Shown here: piece after piece, positions 1 through 6,398 of the stretch
Position numbering within the stretch: the first letter of the stretch is position 1
Layout of the letters: every line of letters begins with the position of its first letter
Assembly (NCBI RefSeq): GCF_020217025.1
Contig: NZ_JAIWOF010000197.1
Coordinates: 1-10,000, forward strand
Length of the DNA stretch: 10,000 nucleotides
Reading direction: 5' to 3'
Source of the DNA: Flavobacterium sp.
Lineage (GTDB): Bacteria; Bacteroidota; Bacteroidia; Flavobacteriales; Flavobacteriaceae
Notes under the pieces: generated by a model
What the model was told of the DNA's origin: nothing
What the model saw: only the letters and a program-made list of their open reading frames with translations
Databases searched by the model: none
Program-made: the position numbers and the translations under genes

Positions 1-2
1 GT

Positions 3-920
3 CAAGTAGATGAATATGCAGCTTGGGTTAAAACTTTATCGTTTGTAGAAGTTTCAGATGCGGATTTAGATAATGATACTTACGAATCTGCCGAAAAACA
101 ATATCTACAAAACAATAACAAACAAGCGATTTCAGGATTTTCAAGTTATGTAAGCAAATTTCCAAATGGAATTCATGCTTTAAAAGCGAATTTCTACTTA
201 GCACAATTGTATTTTGCTGATAATTTAGAAGCAAATTCAGTGAAACATTATGAGTTTGTAGTATCAAAACCAAGAAATGAATTTACAGAACAAGCTTTAG
301 CGCGTTTGTGTCAAGTACACTTGAAAGCTAAGAATTATGATAGCGCGATTCCAGTTTTAAAGCGTTTAGAAACAGAAGCTGATTTTCCACAAAATATAAC
401 TTATGCGCAATCAAATTTAATGAAATCGTATTACGAAAAACAAGATTTTACTAATGCCGTTGTGTATGCCGATAAAGTGTTGAAAAACGACAAAATCGAC
501 GATAGAATTAAGAGTGATGCTCAAATTATCGTAGCGCGTTCAGCTATTAAAACGAATGATGAAGCTAAAGCGAAAGAGGCGTATGCTAAACTTCAAAAAA
601 TTGCAAAAGGGGAATTAGCGGCCGAAGCTTTGTATTACGATGCATATTTCAAAAACAAAGAAGGTAAGTTTGAACCATCGAATGTTGTGGTACAAAAAAT
701 CGCAAAAGATTATTCAGGTTATAAATATTACGGAGCGAAGAGTTTGGTAATTATGGCGAAAAACTTCTACGGATTAAAAGATAGTTTCCAAGCGACTTAC
801 ATTTTAGAAAGTGTAATTGAAAACTTCAAAGAATATACAGATGTAATCGAAGAAGCGCAAAAAGAATTGGATTTCATCAAAGGAGAAGAAGCAAAACGTA
901 ATTCATCAATCACAAATTAA
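3..920 (+). CDS. TPR-repeat protein, 3' part (5' end outside window)
   Basis: The frame is open from the first complete codon (base 3) to TAA at 918-920, giving 305 residues of the C-terminal part; the true start lies upstream. Seen: helix-turn-helix repeats with the TPR spacing of small and aromatic residues, for example the stretch around NNNKQAISGFSSYVSKFPNG (about residues 37-56) followed by HALKANFYLAQLYF, then similar units such as KNYDSAIPVLKRLE and QDFTNAVVYADKVL, and a last helix ending in a polar tail. This resembles the TPR_6/YbgF-BamD-like repeats of large periplasmic or envelope scaffold proteins of Bacteroidota. No catalytic motif is visible, so a protein-protein scaffold role is inferred. 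A barrel gene follows after 66 bp on the same strand with no obvious terminator except a REP-like hairpin, so co-transcription is likely. Family assignment (TPR) is firm; the exact role is unknown. Confidence 0.85.
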   Translation, partial: QVDEYAAWVKTLSFVEVSDADLDNDTYESAEKQYLQNNNKQAISGFSSYVSKFPNGIHALKANFYLAQLYFADNLEANSVKHYEFVVSKPRNEFTEQALARLCQVHLKAKNYDSAIPVLKRLETEADFPQNITYAQSNLMKSYYEKQDFTNAVVYADKVLKNDKIDDRIKSDAQIIVARSAIKTNDEAKAKEAYAKLQKIAKGELAAEALYYDAYFKNKEGKFEPSNVVVQKIAKDYSGYKYYGAKSLVIMAKNFYGLKDSFQATYILESVIENFKEYTDVIEEAQKELDFIKGEEAKRNSSITN

Positions 921-938
921 TAAAATAAGATAATTGTC

Positions 939-959
939 ATACTGAACTCGTTTCAGTAT
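939..959. repeat. REP-like inverted repeat between TPR and barrel genes
   Basis: Perfect 8-bp arms ATACTGAA (939-946) and TTCAGTAT (952-959) enclose the 5-nt loop CTCGT. With the flanking TGTC and CTAACATCTCA the element looks like the dispersed 'gtcat-ctgaac-tcgtttcag-atct' palindromes often seen between genes in Bacteroidota. It is not followed by a T-run, so it is not a classical terminator; it may modulate mRNA stability or be a target of a REP-associated (RAYT) transposase. The family link is from recall and needs a genome-wide search. Confidence 0.6.
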
Positions 960-986
960 CTAACATCTCATTTAAAAATAAAGAAC

Positions 987-2741
987 ATGAAGAAATTAAA
1001 TATAATCGCCATAGTTTTAGTCGTATTCGGAATTCAATTTTCTTTTGCCCAAGTAAAAGATGAAAACATTGGTTCGGAAGTGGTAAACATTGTAAAACCA
1101 TACACTCCAACTATTTCAGATGCTTTCAAAGTGAAAGAAACACCTGTTTTAGAAGATGAAGAAGAGCAAAAAAAGGAACCTATTCAGTATAATATTTTCT
1201 CATTTCCAGTAGCTTCTACATTTACACCAGCAAAAGGAAAAGCAGCTGGAGTAGATAAAACCGAAAAAGAAAAATTATACAACAATTACGCTACTTTAGG
1301 TTTTGGAAATTACCCAACAATCAATGCGGAATTGTTCATTACACAAAATTTAAGCAGAAGTAATTATGTAGGTGGAATGTTGCGTCATTTGTCGTCTCAA
1401 GGCGGAATTAAAGATTTGGTTTTAGATGATAAATTCTACAACACTAGTTTAGATGTAACGTACGGAGTTCGTGAGCGCGATATGAGTTGGAACGTAGATT
1501 TAGGTGTGAAAAACCAAATTTACAATTGGTACGGTTTACCAACAGAAACGATTTTCTTCGATGACGCTACAATTGCAGGAATTGATTCAAAACAAACGTA
1601 TAATACGATAGCTCTTGGCGGAAAAATGAGTTTCAAAGACGGAATTTTCAATGATGCGAGCATGCAATTTAAACGTTTTTCTGATGGATTAAGTTCTGGT
1701 GAAAATCGTTTTTTCATCAAACCTAATTTCGATTTTGATGTGATGAATCAAAAAGTAAAAGCGGATTTTGTTGTGGATTATGTAGGTGGAAGTTTTGATA
1801 GAATGTACGATGTAGATGCAGAATTAAAATATAGTACGATTATCGCAGGAACAAGGCCAAGTATTTTATATCAAAAAGATGATTTATCAGTTCAAATTGG
1901 AGCTGGTGTGTATTATGCAACTGCAAAAATTAACGGAGAAAGCGATGGTAAAATCTTTGTTTATCCAAATATTAAAGCGTCATACAAGTTAGTAGGTGAT
2001 ATTTTGGTAGCTTATGCTGGAGCAGAAGGTGATTTAGAGCAAAATTCATATGCTGATTTTGTAGATCAAAATCCGTTTGTGTCTCCAACAATGTTCATTG
2101 CGCCAACCGATAATAGATACGATTTGTATGTTGGTATGAAAGGAAAATTAGCGAATTCAGTTGCTTTCAATGTTAGAGCTTCTAATAAAAATCAAGGTGA
2201 TCGAGCTTTATTTGTAAGTAATGGTTTTGATGGAACAGGAACGAATACGAATGGTTATGCTTACGGAAATTCATTCGGAGTAGTGTATGATGATTTAAAT
2301 ACGCTAAGTATTTTTGGAGAATTGAAAGCCGATTTTTCTAAAAACGTAACTTTCGGAATCAACGGAACCTACAACAATTATTCAACCGACACACAAGCGG
2401 AAGCATGGAATTTACCACAATTAAAAATTGGTTCAACTGTAGATTTTGATATCAACGAAAAATGGTATGCGGGCGCGAATGTATTTTTTGTTGGCGAAAG
2501 AAAAGATTTAATTTCAATTCAAGATGATTTAACGATTAATCCAGGAACTTTCACTACAACTGTAGTAACTTTAGATAGCTATTTCGATTTGAATGCGCAC
2601 GTAGGCTACAAATACAACGCAAGATTAACGGCTTTTTTAAAAGGAAACAACTTAGCCAATCAACAATACAATCGTTGGGCGAATTTCCCAGTACAAGGTA
2701 TTCAGGTGTTGTTAGGTGCTAATTATAAGTTCGATTTTTAA
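987..2741 (+). CDS. TonB-dependent-receptor-like outer-membrane beta-barrel, plug-less
   Basis: 584-residue predicted outer-membrane barrel. Seen: a lysine-start hydrophobic signal peptide (residues 1-21) with an FA|Q cleavage site typical of Flavobacteria; a conserved-looking segment NIVKPYTPTISDAFKVK (34-50); an acidic then basic linker (54-65); PVASTFTPAKG; and from about residue 97 onward alternating amphipathic strands. The C-terminus (NNLANQQYNRWANFP, then a last strand ending KFDF) matches the end of TonB-dependent receptors, with a terminal Phe as expected for barrel assembly. There is no room for the roughly 120-150-residue plug domain nor a CarboxypepD_reg domain, so it is shorter than transport-competent receptors (typically 700-1000 residues). 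It may be a structural or assembly barrel rather than a TonB-driven importer (inference). ATG at 987 is chosen because the signal peptide starts there. It lies 66 bp behind the TPR gene, a probable operon partner. No Shine-Dalgarno, as normal for the phylum. Confidence 0.82.
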   Translation: MKKLNIIAIVLVVFGIQFSFAQVKDENIGSEVVNIVKPYTPTISDAFKVKETPVLEDEEEQKKEPIQYNIFSFPVASTFTPAKGKAAGVDKTEKEKLYNNYATLGFGNYPTINAELFITQNLSRSNYVGGMLRHLSSQGGIKDLVLDDKFYNTSLDVTYGVRERDMSWNVDLGVKNQIYNWYGLPTETIFFDDATIAGIDSKQTYNTIALGGKMSFKDGIFNDASMQFKRFSDGLSSGENRFFIKPNFDFDVMNQKVKADFVVDYVGGSFDRMYDVDAELKYSTIIAGTRPSILYQKDDLSVQIGAGVYYATAKINGESDGKIFVYPNIKASYKLVGDILVAYAGAEGDLEQNSYADFVDQNPFVSPTMFIAPTDNRYDLYVGMKGKLANSVAFNVRASNKNQGDRALFVSNGFDGTGTNTNGYAYGNSFGVVYDDLNTLSIFGELKADFSKNVTFGINGTYNNYSTDTQAEAWNLPQLKIGSTVDFDINEKWYAGANVFFVGERKDLISIQDDLTINPGTFTTTVVTLDSYFDLNAHVGYKYNARLTAFLKGNNLANQQYNRWANFPVQGIQVLLGANYKFDF

Positions 2742-2819
2742 AACTTCAATATTCAATATTCGTTGTTCCTAGTTGAAAAATGTTAAATATTCAATTTTGA
2801 ATAACGAGTTATGAAGTTT
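2741..2819. repeat. Imperfect inverted repeat after the barrel gene
   Basis: AAACTTCA (2741-2748, overlapping the barrel stop codon) is the exact inverse of TGAAGTTT (2812-2819). Inside lie CGTTGTTC (2761-2768) and GAATAACG (2799-2806), inverse with one mismatch, and several ATATTCAAT-like direct units (around 2749-2760 and 2788-2795). The composition resembles degenerate 'ttcaatattc...gaataacg' intergenic repeats I associate with flavobacterial genomes. It has no T-run and is a poor terminator. Its role is unknown. The rest of the gap up to 2857 is AT-rich with no clear promoter box. Confidence 0.4.
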
Positions 2820-2857
2820 ACTAAAGTCGTTTCATGAGTTTTTTATTATAATATTTT

Positions 2858-3382
2858 ATGAATAAATATCTCTTTATTATTTTTTGTTTTAGTTTTTTGA
2901 GTTGTAATAAGAGAGAGCAAATTATACCCGATTATAATTCTGTTGCAAATCAATTAATTGAACAAGTTTTGAAAGATAACTCTTTTAATGATTGTTGTAT
3001 GCTTGAAATTCCTGAAAAAACTTTTTTAGAAATAAGAGAAGAAGAAAGTCCTTTAATTGCAATTAGTACACAAAAAACTATAATGCAAAAGCTCCAAATA
3101 ACATCAGATAAAAGTTTAGATAGTCTTCAAAATCAAACTAGAAATTTTAAAATAAATAGAGATATATTAAACCAATTCAAATTGAATTTAGTTAATGATA
3201 GTATCTTGAGATTTACAGACGAAAATTTAACAATTTGTCCAAAAGGAATCGTTGTTATTAGTAAACCAATATTTGATAAAAATTTTCAAACAGCAGTTAT
3301 TAGCATTGGTTTTGGATTTACTTGTAGCCTTGGACATGTTGAAAAATATCGATTAAAAAACGGTAAATGGTATCATGACTAA
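2858..3382 (+). CDS. Unrecognised small lipoprotein
   Basis: 174 residues. Seen: a short lipoprotein signal peptide, hydrophobic from residue 4, with a lipobox-like FLSC placing the lipidated Cys at residue 16, followed by polar NKREQ. The mature part has four further cysteines (46, 47, 127, 156), which could form disulfides after export (inference), and ends in a YRLKNGKWYHD tail like that seen in many small flavobacterial envelope proteins. I do not recognise a family or a catalytic motif. The gene is AT-richer by eye than the housekeeping genes downstream and lies in a patch of intergenic repeats, which suggests accessory status. No convincing promoter box upstream. The downstream gap (3383-3456) shows only a weak AGAATT/AATTCT inverted repeat. 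That it is a real gene is supported by the intact signal peptide and length; its function is open. Confidence 0.7.
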   Translation: MNKYLFIIFCFSFLSCNKREQIIPDYNSVANQLIEQVLKDNSFNDCCMLEIPEKTFLEIREEESPLIAISTQKTIMQKLQITSDKSLDSLQNQTRNFKINRDILNQFKLNLVNDSILRFTDENLTICPKGIVVISKPIFDKNFQTAVISIGFGFTCSLGHVEKYRLKNGKWYHD

Positions 3383-3456
3383 ATTGCTATTTGTACTAAT
3401 TCATAGAATTTCTTTATTTTAGAATTCTTTCCTTAGATTTTATTATAAATTTTAAC

Positions 3457-3507
3457 AAAACAATAATCCTTGTATTCTTAATGCCTTATTAGTAAACTTA
3501 GTGGTTA
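3457..3507. repeat. Dispersed-type intergenic repeat, copy 1
   Basis: Bases 3457-3484 match 3850-3877 at 25 of 28 positions (core AAAACAATAATCCTTG), and a second block CTTAGTGGTTA (3497-3507) corresponds to CTTTGCGGTTA (3879-3889). Sequences of the form 'ccttagtg-ctttgcggtta' are familiar to me as intergenic repeats of Flavobacteria (recall, not checked). The copy lies upstream of the small lipoprotein gene at 3533. Confidence 0.6.
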
Positions 3508-3532
3508 TATTTTTACTTAACATTATTAAATA

Positions 3533-3859
3533 ATGAAAATAAATATTAAAGTTTTTATTCCATCAGTTTTTCTTTTTGTTTCTTGTGATGGTTATCAGTC
3601 TATTGATGGAATGACTGTTGACTCTGAAACACATAAACCAATTAATAATGTTCAGATAAGAGAAATTAAAGAGGTTGATGCTTTAGGATTTTCCGATGAA
3701 CAAGGATATTTTGAGTTTCATGAAATAAAAGGATTTGCTTTTGGTGATAAAGAAATGACTCTTGTTTTTTCAAAAGACAGTTATACATCGGATACAATTA
3801 CTTTTATTAATAATGAAAGTAAGTTAATTAAATTAGAAAAAATTGCTGAAAAACAATAA
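3533..3859 (+). CDS. Small lipoprotein with carboxypeptidase-regulatory-like domain
   Basis: 108 residues. Seen: a signal peptide with lipobox FVSC, lipidated Cys at 18. The mature part reads as a single compact beta-sandwich of the CarboxypepD_reg-like / transthyretin-like type: IDGMTVDSETHKPINNVQI (residues 24-42), then a turn with FSDEQGYFEFHEI, then strands LVFSKDSYTSDTITF. The 'G.V.D..T..PI..V.I......T.D..G.F.F' pattern is the hallmark of this fold, which in Bacteroidota often sits on surface proteins and at the N-terminus of TonB receptors; here it stands alone. No enzyme motif, so a binding or structural role at the envelope is inferred. The codons for the last residues and the stop (TAA 3857-3859) fall inside a repeat that also lies upstream of the gene, so the C-terminus may have been set by that repeat. 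AT-rich like its upstream neighbour. Confidence 0.72.
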   Translation: MKINIKVFIPSVFLFVSCDGYQSIDGMTVDSETHKPINNVQIREIKEVDALGFSDEQGYFEFHEIKGFAFGDKEMTLVFSKDSYTSDTITFINNESKLIKLEKIAEKQ

Positions 3860-3889
3860 TCCTTGCATCCTTAGTGCTCTTTGCGGTTA
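3850..3889. repeat. Dispersed-type intergenic repeat, copy 2
   Basis: Second copy of the repeat at 3457-3507: 25 of 28 matching bases at 3850-3877, then CTTTGCGGTTA at 3879-3889. Relative to copy 1 it lacks about a dozen bases between the two blocks. It overlaps the last codons and the stop of the small lipoprotein gene and ends 10 bases before the next start codon at 3900. Confidence 0.6.
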
Positions 3890-3899
3890 AACATTCATC

Positions 3900-4349
3900 A
3901 TGACATTCAAACAAAAAATAAAATCCCATTATGAAAACCTATTATCGGAGAAAATAAACGAATTACGCTTTATGATTTCCGATTTGGCTCAAGATGCGCA
4001 AAACGACGCGAAAGGTTCGGCTGGCGATAAGCACGAAACTGCTTTGTCCATGATGCATTTGGAGCAAGAAAAACTCAATCAAAAATTAGCAGAAATCATC
4101 GAACAAAAAAACATTGTAGATAAGATAGATGCTGATGCAATTCACACCAAAGTAGTACTCGGAAGTTTGGTTCAAACCAATGAAATGTTATTTTATATCA
4201 GTGCTGCCTTACCTAAAAGTCAACTCGAAAATAAAACCATAATTGCTGTTTCTCCGCAATCACCATTAGGAAGTCAATTAATGGGAAAAAGTCTCGGCGA
4301 TGAGGTTGTAATCAATACAAATCGATTCCAAATTAAAACAATCGAATGA
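3900..4349 (+). CDS. GreA/GreB-family-like protein
   Basis: 149 residues, close to GreA (about 158). Seen: an N-terminal charged helical region forming a predicted antiparallel coiled coil (about residues 4-75) whose tip carries SAGDKHETA; D43 and E46 have the same D-x-x-E spacing as the two acidic tip residues of GreA (GDLKENA) that coordinate the second Mg2+ in the RNA-polymerase active site. The C-terminal domain (about 80-149) has SPQSPLG (118-124) and GKSLGDEV (129-136), the typical FKBP-like Gre C-terminal signature. Known family role: rescue of backtracked RNA polymerase by stimulating transcript cleavage. Whether this divergent member cleaves, or acts as an anti-Gre/Rnk-type competitor in the secondary channel, cannot be told from sequence. 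Homologues of this kind in Flavobacteria are, as I recall, often labelled '3-oxoacyl-ACP synthase', for which I see no motif (no Cys-His-Asn or Cys-His-His thiolase fold; far too short). It ends in a strong terminator. Confidence 0.75.
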   Translation: MTFKQKIKSHYENLLSEKINELRFMISDLAQDAQNDAKGSAGDKHETALSMMHLEQEKLNQKLAEIIEQKNIVDKIDADAIHTKVVLGSLVQTNEMLFYISAALPKSQLENKTIIAVSPQSPLGSQLMGKSLGDEVVINTNRFQIKTIE

Positions 4350-4354
4350 TTCAG

Positions 4355-4380
4355 AAGCCACTCACTTGAGTGGTTTTTTT
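4355..4380 (+). terminator. Intrinsic terminator after the Gre-like gene
   Basis: Perfect 7-bp stem CCACTCA (4358-4364) / TGAGTGG (4367-4373), lengthened by a G-U and A-T pairs below, followed directly by a 7-base T-run (4374-4380). It starts six bases after the stop codon and separates this gene from asnB. Confidence 0.88.
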
Positions 4381-4430
4381 ATGATTTGTAATCAAATTAA
4401 ACCCAAATACACTTTTTAAATTTATAATTT

Positions 4431-4484
4431 AATTAAAAAATCATTTTTTAGTTTAAAGTTATAACTAAAATTAAATTTATGGTT
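4431..4484. repeat. Gapped AT-rich direct repeat upstream of asnB (copy A)
   Basis: Bases 4431-4446 are identical to 6283-6298 (16 of 16), and 4467-4484 match 6299-6316 at 17 of 18. In this copy a 20-base segment (4447-4466) separates the two blocks; in the other copy they are directly joined. The extra segment ends in the perfect 10-bp palindrome AGTTATAACT (4457-4466) and creates an 8-bp inverted repeat TTTTAGTT / AACTAAAA (4446-4453 / 4463-4470). Function unknown; it lies between a terminator and the probable asnB promoter. Low sequence complexity lowers certainty. Confidence 0.5.
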
Positions 4485-4505
4485 TAATATTTAAACTTAT
4501 ATGTT

Positions 4506-4513
4506 CAATTTTG
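4506..4513 (+). promoter_or_regulatory. Possible asnB -7 box
   Basis: CAATTTTG differs from the Bacteroidota -7 consensus TAnnTTTG by one base and lies 71 bases before the asnB start. I see no good -33 TTG at the right distance, so this is only a candidate. Confidence 0.35.
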
Positions 4514-4523
4514 CTTCATCAAA

Positions 4524-4549
4524 TTAAGTGAATTAATTCTTTCACTTAA
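4524..4549. promoter_or_regulatory. Inverted repeat in the asnB leader
   Basis: Perfect 9-bp arms TTAAGTGAA (4524-4532) and TTCACTTAA (4541-4549) with an 8-base spacer, ending 35 bases before the asnB start and just downstream of the possible -7 box. The position suits either an operator or a leader hairpin that controls asnB expression (inference); chance is possible in AT-rich DNA. Confidence 0.4.
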
Positions 4550-4584
4550 ATAATTAAACATTTCAATAATTAAACTAAAAAGTT

Positions 4585-6201
4585 ATGTGCGGAATATTAG
4601 CCATTATAGGAAAAGGAAAAGAAGAGGCATTAGTACAACAATTGTCTAAAAGAATGAGCCATCGTGGTCCAGATGAAAGTGATATTCATGTAACCGTGAA
4701 AGGACATATTTTAGCTCACGAACGTTTGTCAATTGTCGATTTACATACTGGAAAACAACCCATTCAAGGAACCGATTCGGCTTGGATGGTGCATAATGGC
4801 GAAATATACAATCACAAAAAATTAAGAGAAACCACTTTAAAACATCACACGTTTAGAACCACATCAGATTCAGAAGTTATAGTGCATTTGTATGAAGAAT
4901 TTGGTTACGATTTCTGTGATATGTTAGATGGAATTTTCGCTTTGGTAGTTATAGATGGAGATGATTATATCGTAGCTCGCGATCCACTAGGAGTAAAACC
5001 TTTGTATTATGGAATGGACGAAAGAGGACGCTTGTATTTTGCATCTGAAATGAAAGCGATTACCGACCAATGTAAGTCATTCTCAACCTTTCCTCCAGGA
5101 CATTATTATACTGAAAAAACAGGTTTCGTTAAATATTATAAACCAGAATGGGAAGCACACGAAAAAGCAGTTGAAAAACTAGATTTACAAGCTTTACAAT
5201 CAAGTTTGACACAAGCGGTAGAAAAACGTTTAATGTGTGATGTACCTTTTGGAGTTCTACTTTCTGGTGGATTGGATTCATCTTTAATAGCTTCAATAAC
5301 GTCAAGATTGTTAGAAGGAAGCGGACAAGAATTGCATTCGTTTTCTATCGGATTAGATGCTTTGGCTCCGGATTTAGTAGCAGCAAAAAAAGTGGCCGAT
5401 TTCATAGGAACAACACATCACGAAATTCATTTCACTGTCGAACAAGGAATCGAGATTTTAGATAAATTGATTTGGCATTTGGAAACCTATGATGTAACGT
5501 CAATTCGTGCGAGTACGCCTATGTATTTCTTGTCGAAAGCAATTACGGAAAAAGGAATCAAAATGGTATTGTCAGGAGAAGGTGCGGATGAAATTTTCGG
5601 AGGTTATTTGTATTTCCGAAATGCACTATCAGTATTAGATTTTCAAAAAGAAACAATCGAACGCGTTCAAAAGTTATTTACAGCCGATTTACTTCGTGCC
5701 GATAAATCAACCATGGCGCACGGATTAGAAGCAAGAGTTCCGTTTTTGGATAAAGCGTTTTTGGATTTAGCAATCAAAATTCAACCTGAAGAAAAAATGC
5801 CAAAAACTTATGACGGAATTGAAAAATATATTTTACGAAAAGCATTCGATACACCCGAAAAACCCTTTTTGCCTGAAGAGATATTATGGAGACAGAAAGA
5901 ACAGTTTTCTGATGGAGTAGGGTATAACTGGATTGATACTTTAATCGAGTATTGCTCAAGTCAAGTAACAGATGAAGAATTTGAAAAAGCAAAACTGTTC
6001 TTTCCTTATAACACGCCAGTTACAAAAGAGGCATTTTATTATAGAAGGATATTTCATAAGCATTTTCCACAAGAAAGTGCAGCACAAACAGTTCGAAAAT
6101 GGATTCCAAAATGGCAAGAAAATCAAGATCCAAGTGGAAGAGCAAATGCAGCTCACGTTAAGGCAGATGTGTCGATTTCAGTAGAAATGGAGAAAATATA
6201 G
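4585..6201 (+). CDS. asnB: Asparagine synthetase B (glutamine-hydrolysing)
   Basis: 538 residues, close to E. coli AsnB (554). Makes asparagine from aspartate, glutamine and ATP, releasing AMP, PPi and glutamate; cytoplasmic. Seen: starts MCGILAIIG, so Cys2 after Met removal is the N-terminal nucleophile of the class-II glutaminase domain (about 2-160), with R47 (HERLSIVD), N71-G72-E73 (NGEIYN) and D95 (TSDSE) as the glutamine-site residues. The synthetase domain (about 205-500) has the PPi loop SGGLDSS (227-233), SIRASTPMYFLSK, the SGEGADEIFGGY motif (330-341), and HGLEARVPFLD. The tail carries the family's W-P-x-W / DPSGRA segment. The start is fixed by the need for Cys at position 2. It is a single-gene transcription unit: terminators lie before it (4380) and after it (6263). 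The 235-bp AT-rich leader has a 9-bp inverted repeat, a possible control site. All catalytic residues appear intact. Confidence 0.97.
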   Translation: MCGILAIIGKGKEEALVQQLSKRMSHRGPDESDIHVTVKGHILAHERLSIVDLHTGKQPIQGTDSAWMVHNGEIYNHKKLRETTLKHHTFRTTSDSEVIVHLYEEFGYDFCDMLDGIFALVVIDGDDYIVARDPLGVKPLYYGMDERGRLYFASEMKAITDQCKSFSTFPPGHYYTEKTGFVKYYKPEWEAHEKAVEKLDLQALQSSLTQAVEKRLMCDVPFGVLLSGGLDSSLIASITSRLLEGSGQELHSFSIGLDALAPDLVAAKKVADFIGTTHHEIHFTVEQGIEILDKLIWHLETYDVTSIRASTPMYFLSKAITEKGIKMVLSGEGADEIFGGYLYFRNALSVLDFQKETIERVQKLFTADLLRADKSTMAHGLEARVPFLDKAFLDLAIKIQPEEKMPKTYDGIEKYILRKAFDTPEKPFLPEEILWRQKEQFSDGVGYNWIDTLIEYCSSQVTDEEFEKAKLFFPYNTPVTKEAFYYRRIFHKHFPQESAAQTVRKWIPKWQENQDPSGRANAAHVKADVSISVEMEKI

Positions 6202-6226
6202 TTTATAGTTTAGGTTTGTTGTTTTG

Positions 6227-6263
6227 AAAGACCTCTTTAATTCCGTTTTAAAGAGGTTTTTTT
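6227..6263 (+). terminator. Intrinsic terminator after asnB
   Basis: Perfect 10-bp stem ACCTCTTTAA (6231-6240) / TTAAAGAGGT (6248-6257) with a 7-base loop and a T-run to 6263; the A's at 6227-6229 pair with part of the T-run. It lies 25 bases after the asnB stop. Confidence 0.9.
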
Positions 6264-6282
6264 ATTTCTTCTGTTTTGAGGA

Positions 6283-6316
6283 AATTAAAAAATCATTTAA
6301 AATTAAATTTAAGGTT
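6283..6316. repeat. AT-rich direct repeat downstream of asnB (copy B)
   Basis: Counterpart of the repeat at 4431-4484: the 16-base and 18-base blocks are joined here without the 20-base palindromic segment. As in copy A it lies shortly after a terminator and before the next gene's promoter. The remaining sequence up to the gyrB promoter (6317-6398) shows only short weak inverted repeats such as ACATC/GATGT (6372-6386) and no ORF of note. Confidence 0.5.
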
Positions 6317-6398
6317 GTTTTTATTCGATTTAAGCCACTTTTATCAAAAATTAACAAATGTTGATAACTTAACATCGAGTTGATGTGGTTTTTATTTC

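Noticed and set aside
3405..3432. AGAATT / AATTCT inverted repeat as a terminator for the lipoprotein gene at 2858
   Set aside because: The stem is only six A/T-rich pairs with a 12-base loop and no proper T-run.
3506..3513. TATATTTT as a -7 box for the small lipoprotein at 3533
   Set aside because: It lacks the final G of TAnnTTTG, has no TTG at suitable distance, and such strings are common in this AT-rich DNA.
4381..4584. Riboswitch or T-box leader before asnB
   Set aside because: The stretch is very AT-rich with only short inverted repeats; no T-box motif, conserved aptamer core or leader terminator is visible.
5136..5405. Reverse-strand open frame of 89 codons inside asnB
   Set aside because: It lies entirely opposite intact, motif-bearing asnB coding sequence and its translation has no recognisable features; it is a shadow frame. 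The same holds for other reverse frames within gyrB and mdh.
5972..6184. Second + strand frame of 70 codons overlapping the 3' end of asnB
   Set aside because: It is an out-of-frame reading of the conserved asnB tail, with a low-complexity Lys/Gln-rich product and no start context.
6352..6372. Possible DnaA box (TTATCAACA on the - strand) near gyrB, hinting at an origin
   Set aside because: It is a single copy with a mismatch to TTATNCACA, with no cluster of boxes, no dnaA and no dnaN; gyrB alone does not mark an origin in Flavobacteria.
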